Positions 34,565-43,929 of a stretch of 64,000 bases of DNA are shown piece after piece. How positions within the stretch are numbered: position 1 is the first letter of the stretch; each line of letters begins with the position of its first letter. The DNA comes from Torreya grandis (Eukaryota > Streptophyta > Pinopsida > Cupressales > Taxaceae). Where the stretch lies: positions 1,932,001-1,996,000 of the forward strand of contig JARHVA010001738.1 of the NCBI GenBank assembly GCA_037957365.1, read 5' to 3'. A program made the translations under genes and the position numbers. Under the pieces are notes generated by a model. It searched no databases, was not told the DNA's origin, and saw only the letters and a program-made list of their open reading frames with translations.

Positions 34565-36106
34565 TATAGGCACTACAATTTTGCATGATAATAATTGTGC
34601 TACCTTAGATTTTAGGTCCCCTTCTTAGTTATACCTAATCTACCCCATGTAAGTATTTAATTACCCTATTTACCATTTACCTCATGTAATTACCTTTTAT
34701 TAATTACTTTTAACTTAAGTAAAATTAATTTAATTAATAACCTATGCAAAATATGAATGAATCTCCCAAAACAAAATGGAAGGTAGGTTGTTTAAACCAC
34801 CTTTAACCTCCTCAAAATTGATAAATCACCAAAATAACTTAAAGACCAAATTAACTACTTAGCTAGAACCTTTCCAATGACTTGGCCAAGTTTGTCTAGG
34901 AATTGTTAGTGGTCCCTATGATCAATGTAAATTCTATTGGATCAATGTTGATTTAAGCACTACATTCCTTGGACCAAAGGATTGACTTATTACATTTTTG
35001 ATTTCATCAAAATGCCAATAAAATTTGTCTTAAACACCATTTGAGGAATTATTCATATCCATGAAGCTTTTGGTATTGGAATCAACCCATATAATTCATT
35101 AGAAGAGACAAAATCATACTTTCAAGCTTACAGACTACAAGAAGTTAGAAGCTTTTAAAATGTTAGTATTGTCATTAATTTATCCAATTACTTCTATAAT
35201 TTATTTCCTCTATGTGCTAATTTACATTCAATATTTCATGAAAACCATATTTTTAATCTATCTTAGAGTGTTTAATTAGCCTCAGGAATTTCAAAAATTG
35301 TCTTAAATTCCCTTAAATCCACTTTATAAAACTCTATCTCAAGATCTTAATTTTAATTTATAGAAGCTATGTTGATTCCATAAATTGACATCAATCCTAT
35401 AGATTGACATTAATCTATGTTGGAGATCCATTCAATTCACACCTAAGTTTATTTCAGTTTATAGTCTGATTCATATCTTACATCCCTATTTCTTAAAAGT
35501 TATGGATTTGTTGTAGATGACTATTTATAGAACCGTACATGAAGTGGTCACTATCCATGATTTACCCATAGTTTCACATCCCATTTTTTATGATCAAAGT
35601 GACATATCATTTGAGCTAGGCCTTTGTGCTATCATGTTTTCTGTACCCTAGAATTAGTTACAGACCACTTAGAAATGATCCAAGATAAGGAAGACATTAT
35701 TGAGGAATATTAGAATGCATGATTTTCCAATATATATCCCATGAATGTATATTATAAATTAAATTATTTTATCATCTTATATATCTTACTAAATGCATTA
35801 TTGTAATTTTAGTTGTATTCATCTAATTAATTGCTAGAGAGTGGGATGATATCCTTGCAAGGAAGTGTACCACTTCCTAGGACTAGTGTCATACTAGGAA
35901 TCCCACTTGTTTATCCTATCAATCCATATTTTTTTGAGTTTTTTTATCTCATGCAGGTAATCATTCAAAGATAAAAAATTTCTAACATCACTGGATATGA
36001 TTTAAATCCATTTCCATCATAGGTATCTAATAAACCCTGTATCCAATTTTATGTTTTTTTTGAGTAGTTTAATTTTTATATAAACTAAACAAAAATACCG
36101 TAAATA
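34565..36106 (+). repeat. 3' LTR of the Tat/Ogre element
   Basis: The 1542 bp LTR matches 19976-21501. It begins TATAGG and ends ATA, both probably G-to-A or C-to-T decay of TG and CA. Both LTRs contain several copies of an 'attgacat(c/t)gat' motif (about 20.76-20.82 kb and 35.36-35.42 kb). Confidence 0.9.
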
Positions 36107-36111
36107 GATGC

Positions 36112-37453
36112 CTCAACTTGGGTTTATTGTGGTAGTGATATGATTTTCACCATCAATTCTTTGTTGAGGACACCATTAAGATAAGTGGTTTGGTAATGTG
36201 GAAGATTACAGGGAAAACATCACTCATAGTATTGTACTAGATTATTTTGGATAAGGACTAAGGCCTTAGATGTGATGACATCATTCGGATTAAAATATTG
36301 ATAAGGTTTTTAAGGGATAATTTGGCCTTGATCTTTGATATTTTCCTGATATGCTAGCGTATTATTTTGATAAGGTCCTTGATATAGAGGCTTGTTATTG
36401 TGATAAGGCTAGTAATGTTATTGATATGGTCTATAATTTTGAGATTACTACCTTTCAAGAGTAATAAAATATTTCAAAAATTATAGAGAAGGATTTTAAC
36501 CTCTTTTAGGTCATTTTATGAGATAGGATTATTTTTATCTTGGCTTGGTAGTTTTCTATTAGGCACTAGAATATGTGATAATATAGGTATTTGATGTGGA
36601 AAAGTGGAATCCATTTATGGGAAAGGGGCATTGGAAGCCTTGGTGAATTTTTCCTAGATTTAATAATAATATTTTTGGAAATAATAGCTACATCATAATC
36701 ATTTGGTAATTTTATACCACCCATTGATTGGATCATCATAAATACATCACTATTCAAGGCTCTAAAATAATAAAGAAAAACATATTCAAGTGTAGGAATT
36801 ACTAGTAATTGGATCCTATCATATGTCCTCTAAAATATAGGATTGAAGTCAACCATGTAATCATGTGGTAATATATTAATAGTAATCATCAGATCAACCA
36901 AAAATAAATGGTCTAACTTGTCTTCAAATTGCTTACACAGAGTTTCTCTTGCCTTGTCCCATGAGATGATAAAACTAGGCCACAAGATCTTATACCATTG
37001 GAAGGATTTACCTTTAAATGAGGAGGTTAAAAGTCTAATATCCAAATTTTATCTAGTAACATGAAGTAATGAGTAGATATTAACCACATCTTTAATGTGC
37101 TCTATAACTATGATAGTATCCCCTCTAGTGAAATAGGAAATACTATTGATGGCTGAAATAGGTGTATCATCATATTGGGAAATGTTTAATGGGATTCCTC
37201 CATCAAAAATAAAAAAGACTTGATTTATTGGGATAATAATGTAAAGGACTTGAAGAAATCCTACTCTTGGTCAAGGAAATATACTAAAAGTGGGTGTAGA
37301 TTGAGCTCTTAAGGAAGGTTGTCTAAGGTCTTTAGATATTCTTACATCAGACAAGGATGATCTAGTTAAGCTTCTTCTGGAGGGAGGTGTAGACAAATCA
37401 ACAAAACATAAATTGCATCTTGAAGAAAACTTTGTTTCTCTTGGCATGAACAT
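36112..37453 (-). pseudogene. Gag of the outer Ty3/gypsy element
   Basis: The gene starts MFMPRETKFSSR at 37453, with PRETKF then SLRAQSTPTFSIFP. After a break it gives the gag core DIRLLTSSFKGKSFQWYKIL, SFIISWDKARETLCKQFEDK and IXILPHDYMVDFNPIF (36830-37045). The 'SLxGxAxxWYxxL...W...xxxFxxxF' layout is the Ty3 gag core. A further piece at 36566-36757 reads DYDVAIISKNII. The gene is cut by the nested Tat/Ogre element at 36106. Confidence 0.8.
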
Positions 37454-37615
37454 ATTTTAGAAATAGTTTGTTGGAAGATCAAAAATATTCATAATTACCA
37501 AGTGCTTAGTTAATGTCTTCAACACTGAAGCTTGCTAAGAGTAGTACCTAATTCTTAGCTAAATACTTATAACTAAATGGATTTGATAAAAAAATTCAAT
37601 AGGAATTCTAAAAAC

Positions 37616-38393
37616 TATTATAGATCTAAATTTCACCCTTGAGGAGGTTGTTCAGGCCTTCCTCATTTAGATGATACAATGGGAACACTCCAATACTATG
37701 GTTCACCTATAATTAGAATGAACCTCCAGAGAAGGCCAAATTCCTTTGATGGATCACCTAGACTAATAATAAAATACTATGTTTGTTGGAAAAGGGAGAA
37801 AGAGAATATAACATAACCTAAAAAACATAATAAAGGTGATGCACCAATGATTTATGCTCCTTATACTAGCTTCTCAACAACACTAAATGACTCAAAATTG
37901 GTAGAACTTTCTTAGACTCTCCTCAAAATAGGCTATTCATACATCAATATTGCATATGAATATTATGATTATATGCATAGGATATTGAAGGGCCTCAAAT
38001 AAAACAAAATTAGATGGTTTCCATAACAACTCACTAGCATAGAAAATGTAAACACAACATACAACCTATTTAAAACTCAACCTATTGATAACAAGGTGAA
38101 AACAAAGGACATACAAAATGAAGAACAAATTATATCACAAATGTAGATCAACTAAACATGAAAATCACAAAAGAATAATAACATAAGGAAGGTAAATTTT
38201 AGTCTTGAATTGATCAAAAGGATTGAAAATATAGCCTTATAGAAAGGTAGAGTTCAGTCATACCCAAAATAAGGATCCTAGATAGAGAAATTTCTACAAA
38301 AAATTTATGCTAAAAGAGACTCTTCCTCTAATTATAATTATACCTACTTAAATAGGAAAAGATGGAGAGCTCAAGCTCTTGACTGGTCTCACC
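37616..38393 (-). repeat. Putative 5' LTR of the outer element
   Basis: Homologous to 12160-12949. It lies about 160 bp upstream of the gag start on the minus strand, the right place for a 5' LTR. Its right edge (ACCCA, 38391-38395) is followed directly by TGTTAGAACA, a possible LTR start of the palindromic element. No convincing primer site is seen at its left edge: the sequence there reads TAGAATTCC on the minus strand, which could be a decayed TGG start. Confidence 0.65.
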
Positions 38394-38395
38394 CA

Positions 38396-41306
38396 TGTTA
38401 GAACATTTAATTCTAAGTGAGATTAATTGAACCTTAGCCTTAGTATTAATTAAATAAATAATAATATATTATTTATTCCCATGAGGTAGAAATCTTGTCA
38501 TAATAAATAATAGAGTTATAATAATTGAATTATTAGAAAACTTTAATTAATGACTTTATTGTGATGGATAGACCTATTATTCTTACAATGGTCCCCTTCC
38601 TTGGTATTGTTAGATATCGAGATATCACCCTAATAGGGGTCATATTTGCTCATGTCTAACCCATACCTAGATTAACATGGGAATTTCATAAGGCTATGGG
38701 ATGCCTATAGCTATAACAAACCTCTAGGATTTTTTATGAGGCTAGCTCTTCAAATTTTATTATTTGGATATTTACTTCTAAATCTAAGACTAGTTGGGGT
38801 GAAAATGGTCAATAAGTTTTCATAATGTAAAACCTATTATAAATGGTGGTGATAAACCACGAAGATTATCCATCCACTCATACTTGAGCCTCTAAAACAC
38901 TAGTGAGATAAAAATAAATAATGAGATGTATGACTCCAAATGCTTGCCATGCATCAACATTTCATGTAGATGTTCATCAAGTGAGAAAAACCTAAGGGAT
39001 TTGATGGAGAGGCCTAGTTAAAGATACTAATCTAGTTAATATGTCCATTTTTAGATTTAGTAAAATGACATCAAACACTAAACATAACCTACATTACTAA
39101 AAAATCTACCAGCTAGGTGAGATTAGGACTTAGCAAGGGAGAAGGCTCTACCATTTATACAAATAAAATGTACATGAACACATTATTATAATATCATGAA
39201 ATCTAAAAAATAGTCATCTTATTTATCTCAAGAGATTACAAGGCTCAATCTTTATAGAGTCTAGTTATGCCCAAGAGAGGGATGCAAAATAATAGATTGA
39301 AGGCTGTATTTATAGAAAAAGGAAGTAGGAGAGAGGGATTTTTGGAACTAAAAAAGGTAATCAAATGAGCTCAAACCATTTGAAATTTGTTATAACTATC
39401 TTTTAAAATCAAGCTCACTCAATCCCATCTTAATTAATCTGGGTTATTGTAGTTTGTTACATCTTTACATTATTATCCCAATGATGCTCCTTAGTGGCTG
39501 AAATAGTGGGCTCAAGTTTTTTGGAAGTGGGTCTAGGTATTAGTAGAGTTACAACACTTGAATCCATCATTTAGAATCATGTCTTATTGCAAACTACTTC
39601 TAACTAGTTATCATGGTGTGCATAGTGGAGAGAGGCCACTTTCATGTAGTTGATCTTAGGGATGACTTGTTTGGGTCCACTTATATACCTCAAAATGTTC
39701 TTAATGGTGTCATTAAATCTTGAAATATCTACTCTTGTCCCAAAATAGATCATGTTTGAGCTCAAATACATTCATGCTTGGGCTCACCTTGGTTGAGAAC
39801 TACCCCTTTGACCTTTATCTAAATCATTTGGGCTCTCCTTGGTTTGATTGGCCATCATAATTGACTTAGATAATTTACCTCTTGACTCATCTCACTATAA
39901 TGATTTGCCTAATGTTAATGAATACAATATGTAGATCCTCTATAAGGACCCACATATTTGATACACTTGTCAATTATGCCTTTGTACTCAGGGTTTGCTG
40001 ACTCTTTGACTTGATCACGTGCTATTGATTTTGAATCCATAATTGAATGTGAGCCATTAATCCGATCTAGGCCAATTATCTTATCTTTACTTACTTGTAA
40101 TTAGATTTGATCTAGGTACCTAAGATTTGGACACTTGTCAATCTTGTACTCAGTCAGGGACCTTATTAATGATTTTTGAATACAAATGGCTATTTTTTAA
40201 TCCTAAAATTGATGTGTCCGTAACTGTCTAGATCACAAATTCTATGGCTATTTCTTTTAAACCTTTTATTTCTAGGTAATTCTTTTGGGCTTTGTGTCTC
40301 ATCCACTTTCTCTGAAGGAAATTGTTTGCCTTATCTTTTCCTTGAACAATTCTTGTAGAGAAAATATCTGAAAGAATTCATATATTTAAGATATCTATAT
40401 TGGATAGAATGTCTAAAAGAAATCATCCTTAGTTTTGTGCCTTAGAATAAAAGCTCTGAAAGAATTCTACCTTTAATAAAATTATCTTGGACAATTTTCC
40501 AAAAGGAATTGTGTCTTTAGAATGGCCCTTTGGCCTTTTCAAAATAGCCCTTTGTCCTTTAGAAATTCCCTTCAGAACTTTTGAAAAAGTCCATTTTCCC
40601 AAATAAAACTACCCTTTATAAATTTTGCATTGAACCCTTTGGTGAAGAAAAGTACCCTTCAAAAAAAGTATTTGGGAAACTTTGCTTGAAAAGTGCCCTT
40701 CAATAATTTTGTAAAGGACTATTTTCTTGAGAAATAACCCTTTAGAAAAATTATATAGGGCACTTTGTTGCAAAAAGATCCTTTGAGATTTTGCTTTCAG
40801 ATCATTTTGTCAATGTATAATCCTTTAGGAAAAGTGTTTTGGACCACTTTATCTAAAATATAACCTTTATAATTTTTATCTATGACCTTCTTCAAAGAAA
40901 ATACCCTTCAAGAGAATTGTTTCAAATCAAATGTCCAAAAAAGTTCCTGATACTGAGCCAAAAATCTTGAAATAAATCTTCCAAAGTAATTACAACACTT
41001 AGCCAAATAAAGCACGAAAAAACTCCCAAAATAATTAAGTCTTGTAATTTTATTGTTATATTTTTATGGAACACTTCCTTTGAAGGAATTTTGAATGCTA
41101 CACTTGGCCAAAAGTTGAAAAAGTGTAAACTTAGGCTCTTTCTAGACCTATTCCTACAACTATCCAGCACCATGAAAACCTTCTCAAATCCCTCCACTTG
41201 TAATGTTGATATTGATTTTAAGCCACCTAATCCACTCCATAATTAAGACCCTAGACATATATTTTAACCAAATAGAATCTTGGTATGTGGTCCAAAATGG
41301 CCAACA
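38396..41306 (+). repeat. Left-arm LTR of the palindrome
   Basis: A long LTR (2.8-2.9 kb, left edge uncertain between 38396 and 38540) ends CCAACA at 41306, four bases before TGGTGACTC. Its terminal kilobase is full of 'ccctttgg/aaagggc'-type short blocks, also seen at 14.5-15.0 kb. No coding frame in it is convincing; the one at 40922-41197 on the minus strand is probably chance. Confidence 0.7.
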
Positions 41307-41310
41307 TTTA

Positions 41311-41328
41311 TGGTGACTCACAAGGAAG
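41311..41328 (+). other. Primer-site-like sequence, left arm
   Basis: TGGTGACTCACAAGGAAG follows the LTR end 'aaca' plus 'ttta'. It resembles the TGGCGACTCCACTGGGGA primer site (Arg tRNA) of Ogre-type elements, with several changes. Confidence 0.5.
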
Positions 41329-41529
41329 CATGCCTACTATTCTTGGAAAACCTAGACCATGTGACAAGCTTACTCTAACCTCTTAAAAAAATAAATACCA
41401 AAAGGAGAAAAAAAATATAAGGGGACCTAATTCAACCAACACAAGGATCACTAACCTATAAAAAAACAATGAAAAGGAGAGCATATACTATTGCATGTGC
41501 TAATGATTTATTGAAACAATACAAACCTA

Positions 41530-42617
41530 TAAAAACTAACCTAAAGTAACAAGATTTCCTCTAGGGTCAAATGGGAATTTATTTGATGTAACATGGATCT
41601 TTTAAACATGATTTCTTCTCTTTGATGGCATCTTCTTGCATATGGGAGCAAATGGATGCTCATGTATTCTTGATGATGCAATTGGGCTTCTTATCTCCAT
41701 TCTCAGTTGTGGGGATTGAAGATATGGATTGAATACCCAATCATATTCTTCCTAAACTATTTTTTCTTGCATAAAAAAGTGTTATCTCTACCTCATCAAT
41801 CAAGGGTTTCAATTTATTTCATTATTTAGAGTTTAAGTGGCCAACTATCATAACATCTTTGATGAACTCTTTTTATTCAAGCCTTGGTTGATGTAGTGGT
41901 AAGGTATCTAGATTTAGGTAGAAGTCCTGCAAGTGTTCCCAAAATGACATCTCATATTGGTCAATGTATGGAACACAAGATACTTTTCAACCTATGTCAT
42001 CTACTTGTAATACATTAGGCTGATTACCCACCTATTTCTCTTGGACAAGGTCATCAGAAGGCTCTTGATCAACTAAGGTTTTCTCATCCTCTTCATCAAT
42101 AGAGAGGGGACATAAATCATTAGTCAATTAAAGAATAGTATCTTCTTGAATTGGTATCTCTAAAGTTACACTACTTTCCTCATCTAAAACATTACACTGT
42201 TATTCAATTTCATCACTCAAATCTTCCACACTTAGTTACTCAATCTCACCTAAGAATTACAAACACAAGTGTTGCCACTAGTCTTTTAATGCATTCTTGA
42301 ATTTAGTATCAATAACATTATTATTAATTCCACCATATAATTTATATCCTAATAAAATATCAACTTGTGTTTCACTTGCCTTAGCTACATCATTAAGAAA
42401 TTATAGATACTTTTTATCACCCAATTTATTCTCATGCTTACCTTCTAATATATTGGAGTGTATGGGGGTCCCAATATAAATATATTATTTATAAACACTA
42501 GAAGTGTCCTCTCCAAGTTGATATTGATACTCAGTTGTAAATTCATCACTATAAATCTCTTGAATGACTGACCCTTCCTCTACCAATTTAGATAGTTTGT
42601 CCATTATACTTGAATGA
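41530..42617 (-). pseudogene. Antisense protein-like frame, left palindrome arm
   Basis: Read leftward from the palindrome centre on the minus strand, one main frame holds for most of 1.1 kb, with scattered stops and one frame change near the end. It is acidic at first (KLSKLVEEGSVIQEIYSDEF, then LGEDTSS). Then come NNNVIDTKFKNALKD, LSIDEEDEKTLVDQEPSDDL, NQPNVLQVDD, WEHLQDFYLNLDTLPLHQPR and FIKDVMIVGHL. A closing part in another frame reads SPIASSRIHEHPFAP and KIHVTSNKFPFDPRGNL. The right arm encodes the same protein. Direction is opposite to the LTR/primer-site direction, so it is an antisense extra gene. No known family is recognised. Confidence 0.6.
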
Positions 42618-42622
42618 TCCAC
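42613..42622. other. Centre of the palindrome
   Basis: The arms 'tagtttgtccattatacttg' and its inverse 'caagtacaatagacaaacta' are separated by only AATGATCCAC. A centre this tight argues against two independent insertions in opposite orientation. Confidence 0.85.
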
Positions 42623-43705
42623 CAAGTACAATAGACAAACTATACATGTTGGAAGAGGAAGGGTTAGTCACTCAAGAGATTTGAAATGGTGTAGTTATAG
42701 TTGAGTGTTAAGAACACATTAGAGAGGACACTTATAGTGTCTATTAAAAAGAGATTCATATTGGATCCCCCATGCACTCCAATATATTAGAAGGTAAACA
42801 TGATCCAAAATTGGGTGATAAAGGGTAGTTACAATATCTTAATGATGCAACAGAGGCAAGTGAAACACAAGATGATATTTTACTAAGAGATAAATTAGAT
42901 GGTATCATTCATAATAATGTTATTAATACTAAATTCAAGAATCCATTGGATGACTAGTGGTAACACTTGTGTTTGGAATTCTTGGGCGAGATTAAGCAAT
43001 CCAGTGTGGTAAATTTAAGTGATGAAATTAAATAAAAATCTAATGTTTTAGATGATGAAAGTAGTACAAATTTAGAACTAAAAATTAATGAAGATATTAT
43101 TCTTAAATATATTCATGATTTATCTCCCCTCTATTGATGAAGAAAATGAGATAATGTTAGTTAATCAAGAGCCTTGTGATGACCTTATCAAAGAGAAAGA
43201 TGTCTGTAATCAGCCTAATGTCTTGCAGGTAGATGAAAAAAGTGGAAAAGGGTCTTGTGGTTCATACATTGACTAAGATGAGATTTAATTTCTATAAGAC
43301 ATAAAGGACTTTTTCCTAAACCTAGATGCCTCACCACTACATTGGCTAAGGCATAAACAAAAAGAGATCATCAAAGAAGTTGTGATAGTTGGCCACTTGA
43401 TTTTCAAGGAATAAAATATATTATATTCCTTGATTGATGAGGTATAAATAACACTTATGATGCGATAAAAAAGTGTTTGAGAAGAAGATGATTGGGTCTT
43501 GGATCTATATCTTCAATCCCTATACCTGATAATGAAGATAGGAAGCCCAGTTGCATCATCAAGAAGACATGAGCATCCATTTGCTCCAATCTACAAGAAA
43601 ATTCCATCAAGGAAAATAAATCATGTTTCAAAGATCCATGCTACATCAAATAAATTTACATTTCACCCTAGAAGAAAGCTTATTACTTTAGATTATTTTT
43701 TCTAG
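42623..43705 (+). pseudogene. Antisense protein-like frame, right palindrome arm
   Basis: The plus-strand counterpart of the left-arm frame. Recognisable shared blocks are SIDEENEIMLVNQEPCDDL and NQPNVLQVDEKSGKGSCGSY (within 43088-43276), a FFLNLDASPLHW block near 43.3 kb, IIKEVVIVGHL, then DLYLQSLYLIMKIGSPVASS, RRHEHPFAPIYKKIPSRKIN and KFTFHPRRKLITLDYFF (43499-43705). Similar amino acids at the same places in both arms, in spite of many DNA changes, suggest that it was a real coding gene before duplication. Function is unknown; no membrane segment or zinc motif is visible. Confidence 0.6.
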
Positions 43706-43905
43706 GTTTATCTTGTTTAAATAAGTGAGTAGCATATGTAGTAGTATCTGCTCCCCTTTTTATTATTGCTCTGTATGTTAGTGATCCTTGTGTTGGTATT
43801 TTAGGTTCCCCTTCTATTTCTATTTTCTCATTTTGGTATTTTTTTAATTTTAAGAGGTTAGAACAAGATTGACACATAGTCTAAGTTCTCCAAGCATAGT
43901 AGGCA

Positions 43906-43925
43906 TGCTTCCCTATGAGTCACCA
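43906..43925 (-). other. Primer-site-like sequence, right arm
   Basis: On the minus strand TGGTGACTCATAGGGAAGCA follows the LTR end and a T-run, mirroring 41311-41328 with few changes. Confidence 0.5.
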
Positions 43926-43929
43926 AAAA

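Larger units (their letters stand above)
19976..36106 (+). mobile_element. Tat/Ogre-lineage Ty3/gypsy element, 16.1 kb, nested
   Basis: LTRs at 19976-21501 and 34565-36106 bracket a 13.06 kb interior on the plus strand. A primer-site-like sequence follows the 5' LTR after 3 bp, and a purine tract (AAAGAGGGGCAAA) precedes the 3' LTR. The flanks GGTAC (19971-19975) and GATGC (36107-36111) could be a decayed GGTGC duplication, each differing by one G-to-A change. The long interior, the CX2HX4HX4C gag knuckle, the second RNase H between RT and integrase and the long 3' region with an antisense extra gene all fit the Tat/Ogre lineage. LTRs differ at about 15% of positions in the first 100 bp by eye, so this copy is older than the 4.3-9.3 kb element. 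Confidence 0.9.
12160..38393 (-). mobile_element. Old minus-strand Ty3/gypsy element, split by a nested Tat/Ogre element
   Basis: Minus-strand gag lies at 36.1-37.45 kb and the matching protease, RT, RNase H and integrase at 19.4-15.3 kb. They are separated exactly by the 19976-36106 insertion. A roughly 780 bp direct repeat bounds the whole (12160-12949 and 37616-38393). Removing the insertion gives gag-protease-RT-RNaseH-integrase, a normal Ty3 order. Frames are heavily broken. No target duplication could be confirmed: the left flank is GTCAT, and the right edge abuts the palindrome. The LTR assignment rests on position and homology; neither a clear polypurine tract nor a clear primer site was found. 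Confidence 0.7.
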
